A stretch of DNA of 64,000 nt from positions 1 through 64,000 of the forward strand of contig PKRJ01000011.1 of assembly GCA_017577365.1 (NCBI GenBank), in the 5' to 3' direction. Positions 1 to 7,123 of the stretch are shown here, in pieces. Position numbers and translations under genes: made by a program. The notes beneath the pieces are model-generated. The model saw only the letters and a program-made list of their open reading frames with translations. It did no database searches and had not been told where the DNA came from. Source of the DNA: Gammaproteobacteria bacterium (GTDB taxonomy: Bacteria; Pseudomonadota; Gammaproteobacteria; Steroidobacterales; Rariloculaceae). Numbering within the stretch: position 1 is the first letter of the stretch; every line of letters starts with the position of its first letter.

Positions 1-115
1 TGTTGTTTTTGTTTTTTTTTTTTAAAAGGAAAAGGCCGACATAGGTAGTGGGGTCCCTCTTGGGGGCGTGGGAGATTTAAAAAAGAACCGGGTCCAGGCC
101 GGAAAAAAGGGTGCC
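1..115. other. Low-quality sequence at the window/contig edge
   Basis: The first bases are long T runs and A/T-rich homopolymers, followed by stretches such as ggaaaaaagg, unlike the GC-rich DNA that follows. The reading frame of the neighbouring metallo-beta-lactamase-fold gene degenerates here. This looks like read-end or contig-end noise rather than biology. Coding calls inside it should not be trusted. Confidence 0.75.
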
Positions 116-802
116 GAGCCCGCCGACGATGCCGCCGAGCCAGCCGCCGGTCCACCAATCGATCTCGGGCCAGCCGTCGCCGCGGACCGCGTCGCCGACG
201 GCCATGACGTTCTCGTCCGGAAAGTAGACGTAAATGTCGCCGTCCGTATGCGGGCAGTCGCGCAGATGCCCGCAACGCACGGTGCGGCCGCCGACCTCGA
301 GCTCGTCTTCGGTGTAGAACGTTCGCGTGGGCAGCGCCGACTTCGGCAGCGGCAGGACGGTCTCACCGTTCCATGGCCACGTCACGTCCGTCGTCAGCCA
401 CAGCTTCGTGTTGACGTGCGAAACGATCGTGGCACCCGCCGCGCCGAGCGGCTCGTTCGAGCCCGTATGGTCGGGATGCCAATGCGTGTTGAACAGCGTG
501 TGGACGGTCTTCCCGCCGGACAGCTCGGCAACGCTCTCGAGCAGCGCAGTGGACTCCGTCGAAGCCCCGCCGTCGACGAGCGCGACGCCGTCAGCGTCGA
601 TCACGGCCAGCACGTTCGTCGCCCCCGCGCGAAGCACGTGCATCCCGCCGCCGAGATCGAGCGGCGCGCCGCCGGCGGGTTGAAGACGTGCAGCGCGCAG
701 CTGCGCATGGGCGCTTCTGCCTAGCGTCATCGAGCCGAGCCACGCACCGGCCGCGCCCCGCAGCGCGTTCTCCAGCAACTTTCTGCGCGACAGTAACGTC
801 AC
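77..802 (-). CDS. Tat-exported metallo-beta-lactamase-fold hydrolase, C-terminus lost
   Basis: A metallo-beta-lactamase-fold hydrolase of unknown substrate, probably periplasmic. The GTG at 802 gives SRRKLL followed by a hydrophobic stretch ending SAHA, a plausible twin-arginine signal (residues 5-33). The metal motif HWHPDH is at about 107-112. Later ligands are H185 in CPHTDGD and D204 in VGDAV, so binuclear zinc binding is intact. The frame runs 241 residues and stops inside noisy sequence; relatives usually run on for several tens of residues, so the C-terminus is missing or frameshifted. An upstream frame extension is open but lacks a better start. It is divergent from the SnoaL-like gene. 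The fold is certain; the substrate is unknown. Confidence 0.75.
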   Translation of the reverse strand: MTLLSRRKLLENALRGAAGAWLGSMTLGRSAHAQLRAARLQPAGGAPLDLGGGMHVLRAGATNVLAVIDADGVALVDGGASTESTALLESVAELSGGKTVHTLFNTHWHPDHTGSNEPLGAAGATIVSHVNTKLWLTTDVTWPWNGETVLPLPKSALPTRTFYTEDELEVGGRTVRCGHLRDCPHTDGDIYVYFPDENVMAVGDAVRGDGWPEIDWWTGGWLGGIVGGLGTLFSGLDPVLF

Positions 803-940
803 TCGAGGCCCTCTATCCCGGAACCCGCATAGTTTGAAGGCCGGCAGTCGAAATCGCCACCCGAACGGCCGTCCATACGCCTGTTGCGGCGCTCGAGCAG
901 AGGCCCGGTCGGCGCTTCTCCGCTCGGCCACACGCTCCTC

Positions 941-946
941 TATACT
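941..946 (+). promoter_or_regulatory. Candidate -10 box for the SnoaL-like gene
   Basis: TATACT lies 37 bases upstream of the start codon, so a transcript would have a leader of about 30 nt. No good -35 is seen at 17 bases, so the call rests on the -10 alone. Confidence 0.35.
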
Positions 947-983
947 GGCGTCACGCTTTCTCGAAGACACAGGGGGAAGACTC

Positions 984-1568
984 ATGCGCAAATCGATGCT
1001 GTGCGCCGTCGGCGGCGCCGCGCTCGCGCTCGCCGCTACCGGAGCAGCCGTCGCCGAAAGCAACTACGCGGAGGACCGCGCGAAGATCGAGAACCTTCAG
1101 GCGAAGTACATGTTCGCGCTCGACTTCCGCGATCCGGAGGCCTATGCGGCGACGTTCACCGAGGACGGCATCCTCGACTACGGCGCGGGCGAGATCAAAG
1201 GACGCGCCGCGATTCGGAAGTTGGTCGAGGACATGCGCGCGAGAGAAGCGCAGCGCTCCGCCGACGCGTCCGGCCTTTGGCCGGCGACAGGCCGTCACAA
1301 CATCACGAACATCGTGATCGAGGTGAACGGCGATACGGCGAAAGCGACCGCGTACTGGTTCCACATGGGAAACGACAACCCCGAGCGCCGCGCGCAGCTC
1401 AACTCGTACGGGCACTACGAGGACGAGCTCGTGAAGGTCGACGGCGAATGGCTGTTCAGCAAGCGGAAGATCTACAACGAGCAGGTCGCCGAGTGGATTG
1501 CGGGACCGCAGAATCCCGTCGTGCAGCCCGGGCCAGGCCCGAGATTGCGTCGGCCGTCCGGCAACTGA
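984..1568 (+). CDS. Secreted SnoaL-like (NTF2-fold) protein
   Basis: A 194-residue protein with a cleavable signal peptide (MRKSMLCAVGG to about AVAES). It is followed by an SnoaL-like/NTF2-superfamily domain: the segment around YMFALDFRDPEAYAATFTED and the later GRHNITNIVIEV and ATAYWFHM strands fit this cone-shaped fold. The ATG at 984 follows AGGGGGAAGA at good distance and begins the signal peptide, which rules out the longer in-frame start at 834. Family members bind or isomerise small hydrophobic ligands, or have no known activity; no substrate can be named. It is followed by a strong hairpin at 1583-1613 and faces the divergent metallo-beta-lactamase-fold gene. Confidence 0.75.
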   Translation: MRKSMLCAVGGAALALAATGAAVAESNYAEDRAKIENLQAKYMFALDFRDPEAYAATFTEDGILDYGAGEIKGRAAIRKLVEDMRAREAQRSADASGLWPATGRHNITNIVIEVNGDTAKATAYWFHMGNDNPERRAQLNSYGHYEDELVKVDGEWLFSKRKIYNEQVAEWIAGPQNPVVQPGPGPRLRRPSGN

Positions 1569-1582
1569 CCGATGCGAACGCT

Positions 1583-1613
1583 ATGAGGAGCCGGCTCGAG
1601 ACCGGCTCCTCAT
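1583..1613. terminator. Bidirectional hairpin terminator
   Basis: A perfect 12-bp stem (ATGAGGAGCCGG / CCGGCTCCTCAT) with a 7-base loop sits between the convergent SnoaL-like gene and the minus-strand gene ending at 1642. No long T run follows, so it could act in either direction or as a simple mRNA-end stabiliser. Confidence 0.6.
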
Positions 1614-1641
1614 GGTCCAGAGCAAAGCCGCCGTAAGCCGA

Positions 1642-2406
1642 TCAGTTGCCGACGCCTTCGATCAGATCGTACGTCTCGAGGCCGGCGCAATTGAGCGGCA
1701 TGATCTGATCGAACGGTGCGAGCTTCAGCGTCTGCGTCGGGACGACCCAAGGCTCTTTCAGCACCTTCTCGTCGTAGACCGTTGCGTCGACCAGGAGCGT
1801 CTCCTCGTCGACGCGGCGATAGCGCTCGACGATTCGCAGCGCATCGGAATGGAACGAGACGCGGCCCTCGGCCCAGATCCATGTGTCGTCCGTGAAGTTC
1901 TTGACCTCGACGACGAACGTATCGCCTTCCCAATGTCCGACCGCGTCGCCGCGATACGACGGCGGCACGTTGTCCCGGTGCGGCCGACCATCCGTGGGAA
2001 TGAGCTGATAGCCGTGATAAGTTTCCTGGAGCAGCACGACGAATTTCGGCGTCGAGATGATCTGGCCGACGGCGCCGACGTCCCACAGCCTGACGTTCAG
2101 CGTGCCGAATGCCGTCGGAATGCAGCGTAGCGTCGGATCGTCGGCATCGGTCAACGTCGCCGCGTGCTCCTTCGCCCAGTCCTGATAGAGATCGGTGAAC
2201 GTCGGCCCCTCGCGCGGTCCCAGACGCAAATTCGGGCCGACGTCCGCGCCGCCCCACCACACGCCGGAGAGATCCGGCTTGCCGTCGGCCATGCGGGGGA
2301 TGCGGTCTTCGGCGTCGGCTTGCTGGAATCCGGCTACGAGCACGAACAACGCAGGGACGATCACCGCCGCGACGCTGCGGCCACTCCTATCGTTCGTCCG
2401 ATTCAT
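1642..2406 (-). CDS. Conserved exported protein with DGKPDLSGVW motif
   Basis: A 254-residue protein. I recognise the motif (DGKPDLSGVW, residues 41-50) as recurring in secreted proteins of Gammaproteobacteria and Acidobacteria that are often encoded beside DUF6152 genes; no biochemical function is known to me. An N-terminal hydrophobic segment (about 11-32) ends in ADAE, a plausible signal-peptidase site. The start at 2406 follows a GGAG box about 9 bases upstream; the longer frame from 2454 has none. The rest is rich in Trp/Tyr and acidic residues (HWEGDTFVVEVKNF, TWIWAEGRVSFHSDALRIVERY), suggesting a beta-rich lipocalin-like fold. It lies 37 bases downstream of the DUF6152 gene and is probably co-transcribed with it. 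Confidence 0.7.
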   Translation of the reverse strand: MNRTNDRSGRSVAAVIVPALFVLVAGFQQADAEDRIPRMADGKPDLSGVWWGGADVGPNLRLGPREGPTFTDLYQDWAKEHAATLTDADDPTLRCIPTAFGTLNVRLWDVGAVGQIISTPKFVVLLQETYHGYQLIPTDGRPHRDNVPPSYRGDAVGHWEGDTFVVEVKNFTDDTWIWAEGRVSFHSDALRIVERYRRVDEETLLVDATVYDEKVLKEPWVVPTQTLKLAPFDQIMPLNCAGLETYDLIEGVGN

Positions 2407-2443
2407 GCGCGAAGCTCCAACGATCGACGGTCGAACGCCACGC

Positions 2444-2854
2444 TCAGCGGCCACGGGAGCTTTCCTGCGGCCCGAACATGCCGTACTTCGTTCCGTCGGC
2501 CGTGATCAGCTCGCGCAGCATGCCGGCGTTCTTCGACTCGTCCCGGGCGCGGAATCCGTTGATCGTGACGACGTCGCCTTCACGGATGACGTTCGGCGAG
2601 TAGCCGTTGCGGATCATGCCGCTCGGCGTGCCGGCCTCGAACGCCCAGCGAACGACCTCGCCGTTCTCGTTCTCGACGTCGAGAAAGAACCACGAATGCG
2701 GGTTCGCGAGCCGAACCTGCACGATCTTGCCGGTGATCGAGATCGGCTCGTTCATGTCGTAGAACGCCGCGAACGAGTGATGCGCCCATGCCGCGGCACC
2801 CGACAGCAGCGACGTCGCGACGGCTGCGACCGCGGTGAGAGTCCTTCGCCTCAT
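2444..2854 (-). CDS. DUF6152-type periplasmic small protein
   Basis: A 136-residue protein with a signal peptide (MRRRTLTAVAAV to AWA) followed at once by HHSFAAFYD, the signature N-terminus of the DUF6152 family. Mature HHSF could bind a metal through its adjacent histidines, but this is inference. The core (ITGKIVQVRLANPHSWFF, GEVVRWAFEAGTPSGMIRNG, GDVVTINGFRAR) looks like an OB-like beta barrel. The start at 2854 has a strong GGGGAGG box; the upstream frame extension to 2959 does not. It is first of a probable two-gene unit with the DGKPDLSGVW protein. Confidence 0.75.
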   Translation of the reverse strand: MRRRTLTAVAAVATSLLSGAAAWAHHSFAAFYDMNEPISITGKIVQVRLANPHSWFFLDVENENGEVVRWAFEAGTPSGMIRNGYSPNVIREGDVVTINGFRARDESKNAGMLRELITADGTKYGMFGPQESSRGR

Positions 2855-2968
2855 AGCCTCCCCCTGCCACCGATGCTCCGGAGCCTCGATTCTCTCCGAC
2901 GCAACAGGGCATTTCAATCGGACCGCGCCGGCGCGTCGCGCCGATTCGGTCCTAGGCATACTCTCGGG

Positions 2969-3484
2969 TCACCCCTCGTCGGACGAGTCGCGATCCGCTG
3001 CTTCCTCGGTCTCCTCGTCGTCGGGGATCTCGACCTGTTCGACCTCGAAGCTGCCTTGCTGGGGCTCACGCCCGGTTTCGAATTGGGCAATGAGCGCGTC
3101 GTGTGCCGCGGCGTCGAGTCGGCGAACCGACAGCACCGAGCAGCGCTCCGGAAATCCGCTGTCGACGACGATCGCGTCGCCCGCGAAGCCGCATAGCCGA
3201 TCCGTTCGCGAGCGAAGCGCAAGCCGAAACTGACCGCGCAGACCGAGGCACGTTTGTGCAAGCTCGACGTGATAGCCAGGTCGACTCGGCGCATAGACGA
3301 TCAGGTTGTAGTCGTCGAGATAACGGAAATCCCGGGCGAGGGAGATATCGATACAGTCGGTGCCGATCGACGTCGTGCGCATCGGTCGCGGCTCGCGCTC
3401 GGAAGTCCCGCCGCAGCCGACGAGCACCGCCAGCGGCAGCGCCGCCGCGAACCACGATGCTGTAGCAAGCGATGACTTACGCAT
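2969..3484 (-). CDS. DUF6491-like lipoprotein
   Basis: A 171-residue predicted lipoprotein: the signal peptide ends LAVLVGCGG with the lipobox cysteine at residue 24. The segment DCIDISLARDFRYLDDYNLI followed by RLCGFAGDAIVV resembles the DUF6491 family of small gammaproteobacterial envelope proteins, whose function is unknown to me. The C-terminal tail is strongly acidic (DDEETEEAADRDSSDEG). The start at 3484 is preceded by GAGGAGG. It ends 115 bases before the DUF6152 gene, so it could read through into it. Family assignment is from motif memory; the lipoprotein call is stronger. Confidence 0.65.
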   Translation of the reverse strand: MRKSSLATASWFAAALPLAVLVGCGGTSEREPRPMRTTSIGTDCIDISLARDFRYLDDYNLIVYAPSRPGYHVELAQTCLGLRGQFRLALRSRTDRLCGFAGDAIVVDSGFPERCSVLSVRRLDAAAHDALIAQFETGREPQQGSFEVEQVEIPDDEETEEAADRDSSDEG

Positions 3485-3859
3485 AAGGCCTCCTCGGCAT
3501 CGGCGGCAACCGCGCCCTCGGGGTCAGCATACCGAACGCCTGCCCGCGCTCGCACGTCCGCCGGGGCCTGCTACCGCCTTTCGCCCGCAGTCATGATTTT
3601 TCTTAGGCGACGGGAGTAATCCGCAATGTCTGAAGGCTAGCTGAACGATGTGTAAGTTATTGAATAGAATATCATTCAACCATGCCCGGCACGCTGCGAC
3701 GCGCGCTCTCGCGGCCAGGGCCCTCATTCGGCCACAAGAAACGGGGCCTGGTTGCGGCTACACTCTGGACCCGGTTCGCGGCCGGTGGGACGGCCAGCGT
3801 TTCGAGGCACCGACGTCCGTTCGACGACACGAAGAATGAGATCGAATAGCGGAGACTTC
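3485..3859. other. Divergent intergenic region, AT-rich centre
   Basis: 375 bases between the DUF6491-like lipoprotein and the quinoprotein. Bases about 3590-3680 are clearly more AT-rich than their surroundings and carry the inverted repeat and promoter candidate listed separately. Short open frames here have no ribosome-binding site or recognisable product. Confidence 0.6.
3641..3679 (+). promoter_or_regulatory. Candidate promoter with overlapping inverted repeat
   Basis: TAGAAT at 3665-3670 is a good -10, with CTGAAC at 3641-3646 a weak -35 at 18 bases. Overlapping it, TTGAAT (3660-3665) and ATTCAA (3674-3679) form a perfect 6-bp inverted repeat separated by 8 bases, the layout of a dimeric repressor site. 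The leader to the quinoprotein start would be about 180 nt. Confidence 0.35.
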
Positions 3860-5821
3860 ATGCCCAAGCGAAACTCCTCCATCTCGTTACGCATGCTCAT
3901 CGCGGCATCGCTGGGCCCCGCGGCGCTCCCCGCCATCGATGCCGTTGCGCAGGATTACACGACGTGGCGCTCGTACGCCGGGGGCGCGCACTCGTCGCAG
4001 TACTCGGCGCTCGACCAGATCAACAAGTCGAACGTGCACCGACTCGAGGTCGCGTGGAAATTCCCCGTCGGCGAGCGCAGCGTGCTGTTCAACCCGATCG
4101 TCGTCGACGGCGTGATGTACGTGCTCGCCCGCGACAACGAGATCGTCGCGCTCGACGCCGCGACCGGCCGCGAGCTCTGGGCGCACCCGCACGACGGTCC
4201 GGTCACGGCGCGCGGCATCAACTACTGGGAAAGCGAGGACGGCAAAGACAAGCGCCTCATCTATCTCAACGCCGGCTTCGTCACCGCGCTCGACGCGACG
4301 ACCGGGAAGACGATCGAGAGCTTCGGCAACGGCGGTCGTGTCGATCTGCGCGATGCGCTCGCGGCCGACGGGCGCGACATCAGCAACGTCCGTCCGCTGA
4401 TGACGAACAATCCCGGCCGAATTTTCGAGAATCTCTACATCATCTCGCTGCCCGCGCAGGGAGCCGGCTATCAATCGACGCCGGGCGACGTGCACGCGTA
4501 CGACGTCGTGACCGGCAAGCTCGTGTGGGTCTTCCACAGCATCCCGCACCCCGGCGAGTTCGGCTACGACACCTGGCCGGAAGACGCATGGCGCACTGCC
4601 GGCGGCGTGCACAACTGGAGCGAGATGACCGTCGACGAGAAGAACGGCATCGTGTTCGTCCCGTTCGGCAGCGCTCGCTACGATTTCTTCGGCGGCGATC
4701 GCGCCGGCGACAACCTTTTCGCCAACTCGCTCGTCGCGCTCGACGCGCGCACCGGCAAGCGCATCTGGCACCAGCAGCTCGTGCATCACGATTTGTGGGA
4801 CTACGACCTGCCGCAAGCGCCGAAGCTCCTGACGATCCGCCGCGACGGCAAAGAGATCGACGTCGTCGCGCAAGCGTCGAAGCAAGGCTACCTGTTCGTC
4901 TTCGAGCGGCTGACCGGCGAGCCGATCTGGCCGATCGAGGAGCGGCCGGTTCCTAAGTCGGACATCCCGGGCGAGCACGCGTCGCCGACCCAGCCGTTCC
5001 CGGTCAAACCGCCGCCGTTCGCCGTGATGTCGTTCACCGAGGACGATATCAATCCGTTCCTGCCCGAGAACGAGCAGCAGGTGCTGCGCGAGCGGCTGCG
5101 CCACTCGCGCAACGAGGGCGTATTCACGCCGCCGAGCTTCGAAGGCTCGATCGGCATGCCCGGCCACAACGGCGGCGCGAACTGGGGCGGCTCGGCCGTC
5201 GATCCGATCAACGGCGAGCTCTACATCGTCTCGAAGAACCTGCCGGTGATGCTGCGCGCCGAGCTGACCACGGACGAGCCGAGCGCGCGCGTCATCGTCG
5301 GCGGCGTCGTGACGCCCGAGCAAGCCGAGGCCGCGCGCAAGGCCGCCGAGGCGGCCGCGGCCGAAGGTGCAGTCCGCTACGCGGTGCCTTACGACTTCAT
5401 GCTGAGCCCGTCGACCGGCCTCACGGCGATCGCGCCGCCGTGGGCGCACCTCACCGCGTACGACCTCAACACAGGCGAGATCAAGTGGCGCGTCGTGCAC
5501 GGCACGGTGCCCGAGCTCGGCGAGAACACGGGCGCGCACTTTCCGCGGGGCGGCCCGCTCGTGACGGCGGGCGGGCTCGTGTTCGTCGCGACGGCGTCGG
5601 ACCGGATGTTCCGTGCCTACGATCGGGATACCGGCGAGGTCGTGTGGTCGTACGAGCTGCCGAGCGGCTCCGAGGGCATTCCCGCGACATACGAGATCGA
5701 CGGCAAGCAGTACATCGCTCTCCCCGTCGCGGCGTCGGGCCTGTTCCCGCCACGGTTGCCCCAGGCGTCGCAGCGTCCCGAGGAGCGCGCGTATCTCGTG
5801 TTCACGCTCGCGGAAGAGTGA
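3860..5821 (+). CDS. PQQ-type quinoprotein dehydrogenase (periplasmic)
   Basis: A 653-residue eight-bladed propeller of the pyrroloquinoline-quinone dehydrogenase family, expected to oxidise an alcohol or sugar in the periplasm. The signal peptide ends near AIDAVAQD. The ATG at 3860 has GGAG 6 bases upstream and starts the signal. Repeated W-motif blades are visible: ATGRELWAHP, VTGKLVWVF, RTGKRIWHQQ, NTGEIKWRVV and DTGEVVWSYE. HHDLWDYDLPQAP (about 310-325) and SPTQPFPVKPPPF are typical of the quinate/glucose dehydrogenase branch. There is no CxxCH haem site and no vicinal Cys-Cys, so it is neither a quinohaemoprotein nor a classical methanol dehydrogenase. No N-terminal membrane domain is seen. 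Substrate is unknown, and PQQ synthesis genes are not in this window. A perfect palindromic terminator follows. Confidence 0.85.
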   Translation: MPKRNSSISLRMLIAASLGPAALPAIDAVAQDYTTWRSYAGGAHSSQYSALDQINKSNVHRLEVAWKFPVGERSVLFNPIVVDGVMYVLARDNEIVALDAATGRELWAHPHDGPVTARGINYWESEDGKDKRLIYLNAGFVTALDATTGKTIESFGNGGRVDLRDALAADGRDISNVRPLMTNNPGRIFENLYIISLPAQGAGYQSTPGDVHAYDVVTGKLVWVFHSIPHPGEFGYDTWPEDAWRTAGGVHNWSEMTVDEKNGIVFVPFGSARYDFFGGDRAGDNLFANSLVALDARTGKRIWHQQLVHHDLWDYDLPQAPKLLTIRRDGKEIDVVAQASKQGYLFVFERLTGEPIWPIEERPVPKSDIPGEHASPTQPFPVKPPPFAVMSFTEDDINPFLPENEQQVLRERLRHSRNEGVFTPPSFEGSIGMPGHNGGANWGGSAVDPINGELYIVSKNLPVMLRAELTTDEPSARVIVGGVVTPEQAEAARKAAEAAAAEGAVRYAVPYDFMLSPSTGLTAIAPPWAHLTAYDLNTGEIKWRVVHGTVPELGENTGAHFPRGGPLVTAGGLVFVATASDRMFRAYDRDTGEVVWSYELPSGSEGIPATYEIDGKQYIALPVAASGLFPPRLPQASQRPEERAYLVFTLAEE

Positions 5822-5860
5822 GCGTAGCGGCGACGCGCCTCGCCGTCATGTGACCTGAAC

Positions 5861-5896
5861 GAAGGGGCCGTGCGGTGATCACCGCACGGCCCCTTC
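5861..5896. terminator. Perfect 36-nt palindromic bidirectional terminator
   Basis: Two exact 18-base arms (GAAGGGGCCGTGCGGTGA and its complement) with no spacer lie between the convergent quinoprotein and peroxiredoxin genes. GAAGG/CCTTC at the ends gives a short pyrimidine tail on each strand. Confidence 0.8.
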
Positions 5897-5937
5897 TCGT
5901 TTGGCCCGCGGCCGTCGCCGGCCGCGGTACTCGGGAC

Positions 5938-6528
5938 TCAGTGTCCTTGATGTCCTTGCTGCTGCAAGCGCCGCACGGCCTCGAGCGACTTCTGCACGTT
6001 CTCGATCGGCGAGACGCCGCCGACCGTCTCGGCGATCTTGCCGTCGGACGTGATGATGAAGGTCGTCCGCTCCGCGAAGCCGTGATTGATTTCCTGGCCG
6101 CGCGTGTCCTTGATGCCCGGACGCGCGTCCATGACGTTCAGCTGATACGAACGAGCGATCTCGCCCGTCTCGTCCGACGCGACGGGCAGCTTCCCGGCGC
6201 AGTATTCCGGATCCGCGGAGAACTCGTTGAGCCGCTCGATGCTGTCGAGCGACACGCCGATCACGGTCGCGCCCGCGGCGTTGAACGCTTCCATGTTCTC
6301 GGCGAACTCGTGCGCCTGAATGTTGCAGCCCTGGGTGTACGCGGACGGATAGAAGTACACGACGACGTTGCCCTGCTTCAGGGCCTCGGCGAGCGAGTAT
6401 TGAAACTCCTTGCCGGCCAGCGAGGCCCTCGCCTCGAACAGTGGAGCCTGGTCACCCGGACCGAGCGCCGCGAACGCCGGCAGCGCGATGGCCGCGGAGA
6501 GCAGGAAACCGAATGCACGCTTCTTCAT
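5938..6528 (-). CDS. Periplasmic peroxiredoxin (AhpC/TSA, BCP/PrxQ-like)
   Basis: A 196-residue thiol peroxidase with a signal peptide (MKKRAFGFLLSAAIALPAFA). The catalytic PxxxTxxC signature reads PSAYTQGC, with T65 and peroxidatic C68. A second cysteine at 110 (PEYC) could act as resolving thiol, but this is uncertain because BCP proteins normally resolve through a cysteine five residues after the first. The conserved C-terminal ERTTFIITSDGKI is present. The start at 6528 has GGGAAGG upstream and begins the signal; the frame extension to 6756 is non-coding. It would remove H2O2 or organic peroxides in the periplasm, beside a PQQ oxidation enzyme. Confidence 0.85.
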   Translation of the reverse strand: MKKRAFGFLLSAAIALPAFAALGPGDQAPLFEARASLAGKEFQYSLAEALKQGNVVVYFYPSAYTQGCNIQAHEFAENMEAFNAAGATVIGVSLDSIERLNEFSADPEYCAGKLPVASDETGEIARSYQLNVMDARPGIKDTRGQEINHGFAERTTFIITSDGKIAETVGGVSPIENVQKSLEAVRRLQQQGHQGH

Positions 6529-6894
6529 GGGCTTGCCTTCCCTTGTTGTTGGAAACGCTGCTACCCCCGGGACGGTCATCGTGACGCCATGCGGGCCGGA
6601 GCGCAAGTGCGGGCGGGCAATGAGGCACATTCCGGGCCCCTCCGAGGTGCGCGCCTCCGCGGGGCAGCCGCCGCAGCGGTCTCGAGGCGCAACTCGCTGC
6701 ACCGGAGGCCGACTTGCTCCAAAGCTCCCCGGAGGGCGTAGGGAGCGACAAGCCACTCGGTGCTACCTTGCAATCATCTCGAATCGAGTAGCCAACTGTC
6801 GCCTTCGATTCGAGCTTTCCGGGGCAGCGACGTCTCGCATCGTTCCACCTCGGGCGCCGATGCGGCGGCGGCCATGTTGACGGCAAGGTGAACT
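6529..6894. other. Intergenic, no gene seen
   Basis: About 370 bases between the peroxiredoxin start and the tRNA terminator. Overlapping frames exist on both strands because of high GC, but none has a ribosome-binding site or recognisable protein. Relatives often have rimP-nusA-infB next to metY; nothing of those genes is here. Confidence 0.55.
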
Positions 6895-6928
6895 GCAAAT
6901 AGAAACGGCGCCGCTGGTGGGCGCCGTT
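6895..6928 (-). terminator. Rho-independent terminator of tRNA-fMet
   Basis: A perfect 9-bp stem (AACGGCGCC / GGCGCCGTT on the minus strand) with a 7-base loop, followed by TTCTATTTG, 14 bases after the tRNA CCA. Confidence 0.8.
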
Positions 6929-6941
6929 CGGGATATCGGGT

Positions 6942-7018
6942 TGGTAGCGGGGGCAGGATTCGAACCTGCGACCTTCGGGTTATGAGCCCGACGAGCTGCC
7001 TGACTGCTCCACCCCGCA
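6942..7018 (-). tRNA. metY: Initiator tRNA-fMet (CAT)
   Basis: A 77-nt tRNA with encoded CCA (6942-6944). The anticodon is CAT (complement of 6982-6984). The anticodon stem carries the three consecutive G-C pairs (GGG/CCC) diagnostic of bacterial initiators. Acceptor positions 2-7 pair perfectly with 66-71, while position 1 is T opposite T72, a non-pairing end as initiators require, though E. coli uses C1-A72. It has its own promoter (7036-7064) and terminator. It lies 105 bases beyond nuoN; in E. coli the equivalent gene precedes rimP-nusA. Confidence 0.95.
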
Positions 7019-7035
7019 GTCGTTTGGAGCCGCAC

Positions 7036-7064
7036 ATAATACGGAGACTGGGCGCCGACTTCAA
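7036..7064 (-). promoter_or_regulatory. Sigma-70 promoter of tRNA-fMet
   Basis: On the minus strand TTGAAG (7064-7059), a 17-base spacer and TATTAT (7041-7036) precede the tRNA 5' end (7018) by about 18 bases, giving a start point near 7029. This is one of the best promoter matches in the window. Confidence 0.75.
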
Positions 7065-7079
7065 GACCGCCACGAGCGC

Positions 7080-7108
7080 GGCGCCCCTCCTCAGGGCTCC
7101 GGGGCGCC
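7080..7108 (-). terminator. Hairpin downstream of nuoN
   Basis: A perfect 8-bp stem GGCGCCCC/GGGGCGCC with a 13-base loop, 16 bases after the nuoN stop. There is no T tract, so it may be a 3'-end stabiliser or a rho-assisted terminator for the nuo operon. Confidence 0.4.
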
Positions 7109-7123
7109 AATCGAAAGGCAGCC

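Noticed and set aside
1642..2260. Long minus- and plus-strand frames overlapping the exported DGKPDLSGVW protein
   Set aside because: They are Arg/Ala-rich shadow frames produced by high GC; no start signal or homology.
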